A DNA stretch of 64,000 nt, from the NCBI GenBank assembly GCA_047967505.1, contig CM106538.1; one strand, given 5' to 3'. Position 1 is the stretch's first letter; every line of letters begins with the position of its first letter. Under the pieces are notes generated by a model. It worked only from the letters and a program-made list of their open reading frames with translations. It made no database searches and was not told the origin of the DNA. Of this stretch, positions 37,240-48,384 are shown piece after piece. The stretch is from Dipteris shenzhenensis (taxonomy: Eukaryota > Polypodiophyta > Polypodiopsida > Gleicheniales). The position numbers were made by a program, and so were the translations under genes.

Positions 37240-38747
37240 TTGTTGACCCCTGACAACTACACAAAGAGACTCACATCAGGGCATGGCAATGTGGGCACAC
37301 TGGTAAATGAGTGGCAAGTGGGAGTGAGCAAAAACCATTAACACAACAACGAAAAGTCCAAGAAACACGTGGGGGCAATGATAGGCTAATCATGGGCAGG
37401 GAACACTACACACAAATGAACCCTATATAAGGGGCAATGACAACTTGGTGTGGGCCAGACCTAAAGAGAGGGAGAGAAGCCTAAAGAGTTCATGAAGAGT
37501 GTCTTGGTTGTATTCAATGCATTGTGCTAGGTTGTAAGGTGTATCCACCCCCCCCCCCCTACATGGGGTTTTCCATTAGAACTAAGGTGTCTTTGGAGAG
37601 AATTTATGATACCTCAAATTAATTACATGGACATAGTACACACACATGCACACACACTTTTTCCCTTATGGTTCTTTGGAGGAAGTAATACATTACTATT
37701 AATTGGTGGGAATGTTTACGGTAAGGACACCTTTTTTTCCATATGACTCGAAAGTAAGGAGGAATGGCAATTGACCCTTTGAAATACACTAACACTTAGT
37801 AACACATGCATACTAATGCCTTGTGTATCATATGGTTGGCAATATTAAGTGGGCTGTATGAGGAAGAAGGATATGTGGTTGTTTTGAATGCTTTGGAGAG
37901 GCGTGGAAGTTTATATTTTATATTTCATGATTTATTAAATAGAAAAAATACCCGATAATATGGAGAAAGGAGTCATCTTGGGATACTATATGGTGAAGGT
38001 ATTTAAGAGCCTATTAAAGACTTATGGATCTTTATACAAAAAAAAAGGGGGTTACGCTCTGTTTGATCACCCCTTAATGGGAATACCTTAGAAATAATAA
38101 TGGAAATTGAACTTCACGGATTATCTTGCATGGGTTTACTTAAGTGAGATACACTATATTTATCAAAGTAGCCTATATGGCAAGACAGTGGAAGGTTTAA
38201 TATCCAATATTGATTTGTGTAAAGATGGAATATGTGAAATAACTTTGTTTAGAAACAAGAAGGGGAAGGACCCCATCTCATCCCATGATAGAGAGGAGAG
38301 ATGTAAATATTACCATTTTCTACTATTGCACCCTAGAGTATAGAGAAGAAGACATGGCAATTGATCCTTTGAAATATGCTAACATTTGAGCTTTTGATTG
38401 ATATAAACACATGGACCCCTTTAAAAAATAACTATATATGGATGTGAAAAGAAAAAAGGAATACATCCATAGAAATAATCATGCATGACATTGCTCAAGG
38501 TTTGGTATTTACCACTAGTGAAACCCACTTGAGGTACTAAAGGAATAGAGGGTATTTACCCTGGGAAGATAAATATAACGACTTATGTATTTCAAGAGTT
38601 AATAAAATAAAAAGGGAAGACATGGGCATATATAGCAAAATGTGAGTACTGCACGTATCCACTATAGTAGCTTAGAAACAAGGGACCAAGACAAGGCCTT
38701 TGGAGCTTTTACTTAACCTATCATTTGGAAAGGTGATAAACTTAGAC

Positions 38748-38798
<51 letters not shown>

Positions 38799-38940
38799 CC
38801 CCCCCCCCCCCCCTTTGCATGGGGTTCTTTAGCAAAAACACTAACAGTCTCTAGAAAGATTATTATTCTTATTTCAAGTTGTGTATGAACATGGTACACA
38901 CGCACGTATATTTATTTCCTTATGTAGGGATTTTTTGTTC
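37240..38940. repeat. Old repeat region with LTR-like start and diverged duplications
   Basis: TGTTGACCCCTGACAACTAC at about 37240 looks like an LTR start, and a TATA-like CCTATATAAGG lies at about 37422-37430. A block after a C run (around 37545, CATGGGGTT..) recurs after another C run at about 38798. A second block (GGCAATTGACCCTTTGAAATA) at about 37765 recurs at about 38357. Similarity is only partial, so the duplications are old. No frame is recognisable. Confidence 0.45.
38749..38813. repeat. (AC)n followed by poly-C
   Basis: About 45 bp of AC repeats, then ATACAC and a run of about 16 C. Confidence 0.95.
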
Positions 38941-40900
38941 GGAGCAACAAAGCATGGAGGTAGGCAAGTATACATATGACAATAGTTGATATATTGAGAT
39001 AACAAGCCTTGGATGCAAATACCCTAATGTGGCACTTTATACACTTAGAAAAGTAAAGACTTAGTTATTAATGATGATATTAACCCATTGCTATGGGAAG
39101 CTATATATGTCATCTATATACATGACCTTTTACTCTAAACCCCCTTTAGCACCATGATAATTGGAGCTGCTAAATATACTATCCACAATAACATTAAGTA
39201 TGTAGATCACATGAGAAATAATAAGGCAGGGGACAAGCTATTTGAATTATGTTAATTATTTGAATAATTCAAGTAATTTGTAATATTGAAAGTAATAGGA
39301 TGGGTGGGAGATTAAGGAATGAAGGGCTACAATTGGAGCATGAAACGTAGATCCCCATTTGGTGCCTAGTCCTCAAGAAGGATCCTGGAGTACCACTTTA
39401 CATGAAAGTTCAGAGCGAAAATAGCCTTGGGTACAAAGGTCGTATGCACGGTAATTGAGGACAAAACTTGATGAGCACTGGATTATCCAACCCTTGACCT
39501 GAAACGACCAGGAGGTAGCAACAGGGCACTGTGGTGATTGGCTCACTAGCCAACACCACACGTTCATGACCGAATGTGCCATCATGGAGCCAAATACCCA
39601 CCAGCCTCTTGAGAGTGAAGTAGCTTGTTAGCCATCCAAAATAAACCTGGAACACGCACTAGAGATTTGGTTTCACTAGCTTTGAACTCTAAGATTTTTC
39701 TTCCTTAGTGGTACAACAAACATAGCACATTGGATATTATCACCCTGTAGGAACACTAAGAGGCAATGATCACCCCTTGGATCATACTAGAAGTGATTCA
39801 TTATCCACACGCCAACCCAGCGTTGAATGCGGTGATAGGCTTTTTTTGTGTGACTAGTATCTTTTTGTATCATATGAAATATGCTATGTAAATCACATAT
39901 AAAAGCACTCACGTGTAGAGGCAGTAGCACTGATGGGTGCACATGAAGCTAGCATGGATAGGATAGAAGATAGTAGCTAGAGAATATCATGACATTGGCC
40001 CTCGCTATTTTTTGGGATGATTTTTGTATTAAACATATATTTTGAAAATAACTATGTGCTTGTATGAAGAACCCTGATTGCAGAAGATGATGACAAGAAC
40101 TTTGAGACCAAGTTGATGATTAGATGACCTATGGACTTTGGATGTGGACCTTGGATTGGCACATGGAATGGATGATGGAGGGAGTGGTCACCAAGGCATT
40201 GAAGAAGGACTAGTGCTTTCCTAAAGAGACTACAGGTAAGGTATACTTTCAATGGCCACAACAAAAAGTAAAGGATCATACAAGAAGGGTGGAAAAGTGA
40301 GATAAAAGGATAAGTTCTCATTGGTTGATGGAAAGAGCCAATCAATGGCCAAGGTTTTGCATGGAAAAGGAAGGAGGTGGGTTAACGGAACTATTAGTTA
40401 GATCTCTATTAAGAAGGGTGGTGGGATTGGTTCAGATCCATCTTCTTGCTCGTCTCACGAGGTAGAGGGCAGTTGATCAGGCTTTCATGAGCTTCTGGCT
40501 CATTTCAGCTATGTGTTTGTGAGGAGATCGTGAAGTTCCTAGTTGTGCCATCAGTTTTGTGGGTGGCCAATATTCTCGAGAGATCTTTGTTTTCGGTTCA
40601 TAAAGTTGTGTGTGCATCAACCTACCAGGCTGATGGGTGAGAGAGGGTTTGTGGATATCTGAAGGAGCTTGTGGAAGCTCACGACAGCCTATTGGCATTG
40701 CTGTTGAGTGAGGGAGCCTTGATCCACGGATGTTTTTAGCATAAGTGGAGGGAGTATCCAGCTTTGGCGAAAAATACATGAAACAACTATTTCATTAATT
40801 TTGGACTCTTGCACTGTCCAAATTCATTTTGTGAGATAATTTTGGATAAAACATTTCAAAAAAAGAGGCTCTTATAAAACAAAACATTGAGTCAAAAAGG
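38941..40900. other. No gene recognised
   Basis: Short frames only. The minus-strand frame around 39655-39373 was considered as a retrotransposon C-terminus but lacks any diagnostic motif. Confidence 0.45.
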
Positions 40901-41255
40901 AAGATTTTAAAAAATCAAATTAGAAAAAATGACGTGAGATGTTAAAAATAGAGTACATCACATTGTTAAAAGAGACAAAAAAGTAAGATTTTAAAAAATC
41001 AAATTAGAAAAAATGGTGTGACATGTTATGAAAACTAGAGTACATTTCAAAAAGAGCACATCACATTTGTAAAGAAGTAGATCATATTACTCAAAGCCAT
41101 ATGGTGTCAAAAAACACCTTAATACAGTCTCTCTTAACATCATCTTAACATCACATTTGTACAAGAAGTAGATCATATTACTCAAAGCCATATGGTGTCA
41201 AAAAACACCTTAATACAAAGCCATATGGTGTCAAAAAACACCTTAATACAGTCTC
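40901..41255. repeat. Tandem duplications beside the small reading frame
   Basis: AGATTTTAAAAAATCAAATT occurs at 40902 and 40986 (period 84). The phrase CCATATGGTGTCAAAAAACA occurs three times between about 41098 and 41240. Confidence 0.8.
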
Positions 41256-41267
41256 TCTTATCTAAGT

Positions 41268-41720
41268 CTAGAAGATCTCACCATTGGTCTCTCTTATCTT
41301 CTCAACAACCCAATCTTTCACTGCCTCCATAGCTGTATCCTCAACATAATTACATGCGAAGAAGAAATTTAAGCAATCACTAATTGTTTCTTTATAATTT
41401 CTCTGAGAGGCTCTTATTGTTCTCTCAGCATCCGCATCAAATCACCCATGACGAGAGCTGTGATAACGCAGGTTACTTAAGAAGTCTAATAGATCTTGTC
41501 GTGCTTTTATCATACGTCTTAGAAGTCTTTCACTGTCTGCTATCTTGAGAGTCTCCTCCCTCTCTACGTGCCTTTGTGCAGCAAATTCCTCTCTCTCCAT
41601 GTGTGTCAAAGGAGAACCTTGTCGAATTCTGGCCTCTCTCTGTGCTCCTTGGTCAGCAATCCATTCTTTGAGATTGTTAATTCCGAACTCCATGTCTTCG
41701 ACAATGCCAAGGACATCCAT
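41268..41720 (-). pseudogene. Small helical protein gene with one in-frame TGA
   Basis: The frame starts ATG at 41720 (MDVLGIVEDMEFGI) and runs 92 codons to TGA at 41444-41442. It then stays open in the same frame for about 57 more codons (FDADAERTIRASQ, later EAVKDWVVEKIRE) to a TAG at 41268. The product would be almost all charged helix, with a likely coiled coil around MEREEFAAQRHVEREE. The TGA follows HG and would be a single change from TGG or CGA. I do not recognise the protein. Its place just downstream of the large protease gene, on the same strand and with the same style of decay, suggests a second gene of the same unit. Confidence 0.45.
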
Positions 41721-41782
41721 GGGTGGGGAGATGATAAAGAAAGGGAGATGGACTACGATGCAAGAAAGAAGAGAGTGTCTGC

Positions 41783-42240
41783 GGAAGAACTAGGATAGAA
41801 GAATACTTGGTTATCAGGATGGATGAAAGAAGACTCTGAGAGTGTTCGCGGAAGGACTAGGATAGAAGAATACAAGAAGAATACAAGTTAATGAGAAGCA
41901 CTAGGATGGATGAAAGAAGAGAGTGTTTGTGGAAGAACTAGGATAGAAGAATACTTGGTTATCAGGATGGATGAAAGAAGACTCTGAGAGTGTTTGCGGA
42001 AGGACTAGGATAGAAGAATACAAGAAGAATACAAGTTAATGAGAAGCACTAGGATGGATGAAAGAAGAGAGTGTTTGTGGAAGAACTAGGATAGAAGAAT
42101 ACTTGGTTATCAGGATGGATGAAAGAAGACTCTGAGAGTGTTTGCGGAAGGACTAGGATAGAAGAATACAAGTTACTCAGAAGGACTAGGATGTAAGAAA
42201 TAAGAGAGTGTTTGTGGAAGGACTAGGATGAAGAATACAA
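41783..42240. repeat. Tandem repeat, 148-bp unit, about three copies
   Basis: GGAAGAACTAGGATAGAAG starts at 41783, 41931 and 42079. Within each unit a related half-unit (GGAAGGACTAGGATAG) recurs, so the unit itself is an old duplication. Between 42240 and 42440 a further set of shorter repeats (AAGGATAAGGGTTGGAATAAAG) follows. Confidence 0.85.
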
Positions 42241-42460
42241 GTGCACTAAGGCACGATGTGTTCACTACGATAAGGGTTGGAATAAAGTGAGAGGCACGAT
42301 GTGTTCACTATGATAAGGATAAGGGTTGGAATAAAGCGAGTGGAGATTGAATGCTCTACTTTAAGTGAGTGGAGATGATAAGGATAAGGGTTGGAATAAA
42401 GTGAGAGAAGCATTGCGAATGCTCTACTTTAAGTGAGTGGAGACTGTCCAACTGAATAAA

Positions 42461-42790
42461 ATTCTCATCACACAAGGATTTATTTCCAAATAATCACATC
42501 ATCACACATTCATATCATAAAATTGTGTGCATGAAGAAATATATTACAAATATTACATCATCACATATTCATATCAAAATTCTCATCACACAAGGATTTA
42601 TTTCCAAATAATCACATCATCACACATTCATATCATAAAATTGTGTGCATGAAGAAATATATTACAAATATTACATCATCACATATTCATATGAAAATTC
42701 TCATCACACAAGGATTTATTTCCAAATAATCACATCATCACACATTCATATCATAAAATTGTGTGCATAAAGAAATTATATAAATATCGT
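42461..42790. repeat. Tandem repeat, 118-bp unit, 2.8 copies
   Basis: ATTCTCATCACACAAGGATT begins at 42461, 42579 and 42697. The copies are almost identical, so the array is recent. It lies between the stop of the large protease gene and the small gene. Confidence 0.9.
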
Positions 42791-42866
42791 GATTATGCCA
42801 CTTAAGTAATAAGTCACAAATTGGTGTATAATCAACAAAAACTACAAACACAACATCATACATGCA

Positions 42867-44159
42867 TCACAACTCTTGTGATGCTTCTAGTGGAGACTGT
42901 GGCAACTCTTTGGATGCTTCCAATGGAGGCTGTGGTGCTATAGATGTACACTCGGTCTCTACTTCTTCTGTAGTATGTAGTGCTTTCGGAGTAGACTCAG
43001 CATCCTCTTCCTTAAATGCAAGCGGAGGCAGTGGCAACTCTTCTGATGCTTCCAGTGGAGGCTGTGTGCTGTAGGTGTACATTGGGTCTCTACTTCTTCT
43101 GTAGTGTGCAGTGCTTTCATAGTAGACTCAGTCTCCTCTTTCTTAAAGGGAAGCTCTGATATTGCTTCAGTTGCACGTTGTATTCTAATGGCAGCAATTA
43201 GGTCTCGAATGATTTCAGCCCTAAACAATTGTATATCCTCCTCTGAATATTTGAGCTCCAAAGAGTCTTCCGATGAGATCTGTGGCTTAAGTGAGAAAAT
43301 TTCTTTGAAAATCAACATGCAGTTGTAGGCAACTCTTCACCCACAACTCTTTGAAAATCTACTATTAAACGCTTTTGGAAGTCTACCGAGTCTTTGTACT
43401 GTCATGTTTCTCTGATAGCAGATACCAACTTCTCAATCGACCTGCTCATCGTGACATATTAAAAAAAATTAGTGTGTCTATCACATATAAGGTACATAAT
43501 ATAGAAGTAACAACAGATTAATAGAATACTTACGTTTGCACTGAGCCATGAAAGCCTGCAATCGAGTTAACAAACTAACAATAGTTCTCTTCAAGGTTCC
43601 AAACCACCAGACTCCAATGTTCCCTACGCGAATAATTAAGAACCATTATTATTTTACACAATGTTGCCAGTATAAGATGAAAATAAAGGTTGCCATGATA
43701 CTTACATCTCATGATATGCCATAAATAGGACTCGCACGCCATGTAAATGTAAAGGCTGTAATAATTTACAAACATCAGCTATTGTCTTTCTGCTATCGCT
43801 AAGTATAGGAGAAAGGAGGGAATCCAACATATACACACGATTTTGTACGACTCTACCAAATCATGAGATAACTATACTGCACCAACAAATAAATGAATAT
43901 TAGCTTATTAGATTTAATCAAAATATTGAATTATCAAGTAGAGAAAAAGTTTGTATCAAACCTGAGAATGGCCATCATAACGTTGTTATTAACCTCATTT
44001 GAAGCTCTAGAGAGAATTGAAATCTCCTCTCCCCCAAATTCAAGATACTGAGGTCTATGTTAAATCATAACCCTAACATTAAAAGAGCTTCCCAATTCTT
44101 TTAATGAAGCCATGTTTGTAGAGTTGAGGTCTTCTATCCTCTTTGACTCTTTGATGGCA
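42867..44159 (-). pseudogene. Ulp1-like protease module 3 and C-terminal tail
   Basis: It begins inside the exon 44426-43962 (MASLKELGSSFNVRVMI, TAA, HRPQYLEFGGEEISIL), then 43876-43706 (171 bp; TGA, then GRVVQNRVYMLDSLLSPILS), an exon near 43625-43534 (HWSLVVWNLEENYC, TAG, FVNSIAGFHG) and a last exon from about 43450. There the catalytic Cys survives in CG, but the Trp codon after it is TGA, and a frameshift precedes it. The end is a Pro/Glu-rich tail made of two related units (EETESTMKALHTTEEVETQC and EEDAESTPKALHTTEEVETE), with a frameshift between them, to the final TGA at 42867. Confidence 0.55.
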
Positions 44160-45175
44160 TTCATTTCGTAATCAATGATTGCTCGAATGGTACATGTTAT
44201 AAATGCATAGAGATGCAAATCCGTATATGTTGATAGTGTGGTGTCATTTTGTATCTCAAAAATTTGACCAAGTACCAAAAAGCAATTGTAGCCCACCCTC
44301 CATCCGCAATTATAGATGTGGCTATTCTCATGATGTGATACCTGACATGTTATATACTCTATTTGTTGTGCCAAGTCACATTGCCGCATTACTATGTCGA
44401 TAGCATCTACTAATTTTTGAGCTGATCTGCATATCAAAACATATAACAATAGTGAATATGTGCATTGCATATCAATCTACATGTCAAGAAGTGACAACAA
44501 GTGTAGTCTATACTTACTCTAACACATTGCCATGGACGGATGTCATTGAGTTGGCAAAGAAGCACTTCTTCGCAAGGATGTCCACGACTACCAGACTCCA
44601 ATGTGAGCTGCATTATCAATAAAGAATAATTACTATGTTTGAGACAATTCTAGCAATGCAATAGAAAAAACAAGTAGGGTTTGATGCTTACTTCTCATAA
44701 TATGCTGTAAAAATAACTCGTGCGTCATTCATAGGAACGTGCTTCAACCACTTGCAAACATTCTCTATGGTTTCTTCTTTGTTGCTAAGCACTTCCGAAA
44801 TACGAGGATCGAGCATATATGAAACGCTTTATATATTTTGCTGAAAATTTGCTATAACATTACTATATTAAAAAAAAAAGTATTAGCTTCTTGGGTTTAA
44901 TCAAAATAAGCAAAGTATAAAGCCAAGGAAAAGGCTGCATCAAACCTGAGGATGGTTGTAATGACTTTGACATTAACCTCATTCTTAGGATTCAAGAGGA
45001 TTGAAATCTCTTCTTCACCAAATTCAAAAAAATGAGGTTGTTGTCGAATTAACAACATAGCAGTGAATGAACTTCCAATCTACTCCAATAGATTCATATT
45101 TTTATGACTCATCTTATTGAGGGAGTAGTCTACATCGTATTCTTCTTCACTTGCTATGTCCTCCACATCCTCCTT
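44160..45175 (-). pseudogene. Ulp1-like protease module 2
   Basis: The exons match those of module 1: 45175-44946 (FGEEEISILLNP..TTILR, with an in-frame TAG after NLLE), 44862-44692 (171 bp again, with a TAA before SVSYMLDPRISEV), 44606-44518 (HWSLVVVDILAKKCFFANSM) and an exon starting 44426 (SAQKLVDAIDIVMRQCDLAQ, then YNCGWRVGYNCFLVLGQIFE). His and Cys are kept, and the Asp position is again Asn. This last exon runs on without an intron into the first part of module 3. Two stops in the first half make it non-functional. Confidence 0.6.
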
Positions 45176-45189
45176 CTGCCATAAAAATA

Positions 45190-45640
45190 TAAAAAAGTTA
45201 TGCGATGTACACATCCCAAATAAAGGCTTAAACAAGTAGATAAGGTTTCATACATGCTTTCATTAGTGTAAGTCTCTCCTCTGCTTGGAGCAAAAATTTA
45301 AAAAGGTTTCATACACGCTTTCATTAGAGTGAGTCTCTCCTCCTCTTGGATGAAAAATTTAAAAAGTTATGAGATTTACACATCCCAAATAAAAATAATG
45401 GTTTAAATAATCATAGAAGTATAAAGATAGCATGCTTTCATTAGACAAGTTATGAGATTTACACATCCCAAATAAAATTAATGGTTTAAATAATCATAAA
45501 AGTATAAAGATAGCATGCTTTCATTAGACTCAGTCTCTTCTCCTCTTGGAAGAAAATATAAAAAAGTTATGAGATTTACACATCCCAATTAAAGGCCCAA
45601 TTAAAGGCTGGAACAAGCATACAAGTATAAAGATAAGGTT
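45190..45640. repeat. Short tandem repeats in the intron between protease modules 1 and 2
   Basis: Two phrases, GTTATGAGATTTACACATCCC and GCTTTCATTAGA.T.AGTCTCT, alternate about four times between modules 1 and 2. This intron is absent between modules 2 and 3. Confidence 0.7.
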
Positions 45641-46753
45641 TTATACATGCTGCAATGTAGTCATATTTTCATGTTGTTTCCCAATCGTAGTAATTAGATG
45701 CTGAATACTCTCAGCCCGAAATGCTAGCAGATCAGCTTCTGTATATGATTCCATTTTGACTGGTAACTCCAAATCAAAAATCTCTCTAAGAAACAACATG
45801 CAGTTGTAGGCAACTCTCCACCCACAGTTGTGTCCATCTTTTTGCTCCACTGGCAGATGTCTTTTGAATTCTACTTGATCTTGTTGCTCCGTGGTTGTTC
45901 TGACAGCAGATACTAGCCGATATGCAGCACTGTCTAGCATGACATATGAAATATATTAATATGTCATGATCATAAGATACAAAATAAGAAAGTATAAAAA
46001 ATATTAAGAGAATAATTACCTTGGGGAGTTGAGTTGGCATGATAGCCTTCTATTGAATTCACAAACCATAAATGGTTGAGTTCAAGGTCCCAGAAGATCA
46101 GACTCCAATGTGAGCTACACGACCAAAATAAAAATGATTATTGTTTTACACAAACTTGCCAAAGAAATAGTAAAAATAAGGTTAGAGTTGATACTTACGC
46201 CTCATGATAAGGCATTAAGATGACTCGCACCCCATCTAAATTCAAAGGGCTTAACCAGGTACAAACATCTTCTATAGTCTTTTGAGGAGAGCTAAGAATA
46301 GAAGAAAGGAGAGCATCGAGCATGTAGACACGATGCTGCACTGTACTAGGAAGCTGAGAAATAACTACACTGCACCAAGAAATAAACAAACATTAGCTCA
46401 TAGAATTGATTTGCATTTGGCACTAGGAAACTGATATATAACTGAACTGTGAATAATTAAACAAATGTTAGCTTATTGAAGCAGCAATAAATAAATAAAC
46501 ATTACCTGAGAATGGCCAAGATAACATTGTCATTAACCTCTTTTAAAGGATTGGAGAGGATTGAAACCTCCTCTCTACCAAAGCTTAAATACTGAGGTTC
46601 TCGTTTCAAAACGATCCTAACTTCAAATGAGCTCTCCATTTTATCCAATGCAGCTAAATTTGATTTTTCAATCAAATTTAAATGTGGTTGCATTGTTGAA
46701 GTAGAAGGGAGTGCCTCCGTATTGACTTCATCCATTTCTTCTCCCTCTATCGC
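45641..46753 (-). pseudogene. Ulp1-like protease module 1 (best preserved)
   Basis: Four exons: about 46753-46506 (ends FGREEVSIL..AILR), 46369-46199 (171 bp, VVISQLPSTVQHRVYMLDAL to MPYHEA), 46114-46020 (HWSLIFWDLELNHLWFVNSI) and 45933 to about 45641 (AAYRLVSAVR, then VEQKDGHNCGWRVAYNCMLF). All have GT-AG borders. The catalytic pattern of C48 peptidases is visible: His in HW, a residue after the next strand, a Gln before the Cys, and Cys in NCGW. The usual Asp is replaced by Asn (FVNSI). No stop codon interrupts the last three exons, so this module alone could still be translated. Exon 1 needs a non-standard join to the upstream frame. Confidence 0.65.
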
Positions 46754-46857
46754 CTGTAAATAAATATGAGAGATTAGATTCATTATCTTTAAATTTAAAT
46801 CTTATTTAAAAAATTGTATTTAGTTGAGAAATAGAGAGTTCATATTGCTAAGTATTG

Positions 46858-48199
46858 TCATAGTGGCCTTTTTTCATAACCCTGCGAGCCATAATTATCA
46901 AAGAAGGCATCATCATGTTTGTCTTCATCCACCAACCTCTCTGTGAACGGGTCATGTAAGTCCATCTTTTCATCATCAACAACTGGGACATTATGATCTT
47001 CAAGGTAATCATCCATGTCATTGGTGTCCTTGTGGTCTATCTCTTTTTCATAGCCTGTGGTTAGATATGCTTGAAGTTGGAAATAGGCCATGAAATGCTT
47101 ATTTTCAATAATATTTGTGGAGTTGCCTTTTCTTAGGAGATCCTCAAATAAATATCCCATCCTGCACAAGGTGACCTCCCAACCTGCCGGCAGCAAATTC
47201 TCCATCATGGTAAGCAAGAGACTCCCACTTTTTGTAGGACTTCCATAGTTGTTTTTTTGATAATGTATGGACCTGGGAATATCTTGCTCTTCTAGCATCA
47301 ATCTCAAATTATTTGAATTTCCTCTTATGTTCTTTTGTAAGGAGTGATCAGGGTTGGGACTCCGCATACACAGAAAGAATGATTCAAGAGTTTGAATCGC
47401 TATGCCACATTCTCTCTTGCCTCTCTTTGCTGCATAAACACCACTATAGATCTTCAAATCTGATGAATATGCTCGCTCTAGAGTAACCTGCATGGCTTCT
47501 TTGTCTTTTTTATCAACAAATATGACAATGTTGCAAATCGCCACTTTGCTAATGGTGGTATATACTATTCTATCAATGAAGTTATGGATATCATCGCTAG
47601 AAACTTCATTGATAAAGAATAGTTGTGGCTTATCCCATGCTGACTCATTCTTGAAGAAGTCATCTTCTGAGACTCCCCTGAAGTTGATAAGCTTTCCAGA
47701 CTCTGCCGTAACCTCTACATTGAATTGAAAGCTTTGGTGCATATCTGTCGGCATTCTTATCTCGCTGATTAATCTTTCCACATATGCAGCCACCTGTTGT
47801 GGGATCTCTTTTCTCATATAAGAGGTTACTATTTCCGACCCATCTTCATCCTTTTTAATCCACCTGTTTGCCCATAGCTTTACCTTGGTTGTTGACAAAG
47901 AAGCTATATGCTTCACCACATTATAGTCAATGTTACAATGAGTAAGTGGAATTTGTTTCTCTGATAGCAAATACTTGATGGCACTATGCACTGCATCACG
48001 CCTCACCTGTACATTGATGCATTCTTCCATGTAGTGGTCTTTGTCTTTTTTTCCAAAAAACCATTCTTTCTTTAAAATTTTTTATGCTGCCAGGGATGCA
48101 TACTTATCAAGTAAGTACTTTACAGGCCTCCACATCCTTGCCGTCAACTTTTTCTTATCCATTACCTTTGACTTGTCGGAGATAAACAAAGGAGCTTCA
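46858..48199 (-). pseudogene. Central part of the large protease gene (downstream of the copia insertion)
   Basis: From the insertion point the frame reads APLFISDKSKVMDKKK, then a TAA near 48090, and is then open for about 400 codons to 46858. This is the longest intact piece. It has a beta-rich middle (KPQLFFINEVSS, then ICNIVIFVDKKD around 47630-47520). Further on (about 47240-47130) SGSLLLTMMENLLPAGWEV is followed by a Gly-Tyr-Leu helix, an order of elements that recalls N6/N4 DNA methyltransferases but lacks a DPPY motif. The acidic C-terminal tail (DDYLEDHNVPVVDDE) leads towards the protease modules. A weak donor (GGCTCGCAGG|GTTATG) lies near 46880. Confidence 0.5.
48195..48199. other. 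Target-site duplication of element A (left copy), CTTCA
   Basis: It directly precedes the LTR start. The second copy is at 59983-59987. Confidence 0.9.
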
Positions 48200-48370
48200 T
48201 GTGGGGGTTAAAGGTCACTGTGCCTTAACCCCGGTTATGTACAATACTCAAACACATATATAAATGAATGAAAAAGAAGATTAGGGTGGTTCTGCACCCA
48301 CCAAAACTTGTGTGGCTCTCTGTCTCTCTCTCTCCTTCTTCCGTTCTTGCTTCCGTTGAGAGCACTCTCA
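48200..48370 (+). repeat. 5' LTR of copia A (171 bp)
   Basis: It starts TGTGGGGGTTAAAGG, ends GAGAGCACTCTCA, and is followed by the PBS. A CT run and a TATATAAATG motif lie inside. Confidence 0.95.
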
Positions 48371-48372
48371 AC

Positions 48373-48384
48373 TGGTATCAGAGC
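48373..48384 (+). other. Primer-binding site of copia A
   Basis: TGGTATCAGAGC, two bases after the LTR end; complementary to initiator tRNA-Met. Confidence 0.95.

Noticed and set aside
39373-39655. Minus-strand frame starting VFQVYFGWLTSYF as a gypsy pol C-terminus
   Set aside because: The similarity is limited to a few residues; no chromodomain or integrase motif follows.
41783-42790. CRISPR-like arrays
   Set aside because: Units are head-to-tail tandem repeats without unique spacers, in a plant nuclear context.
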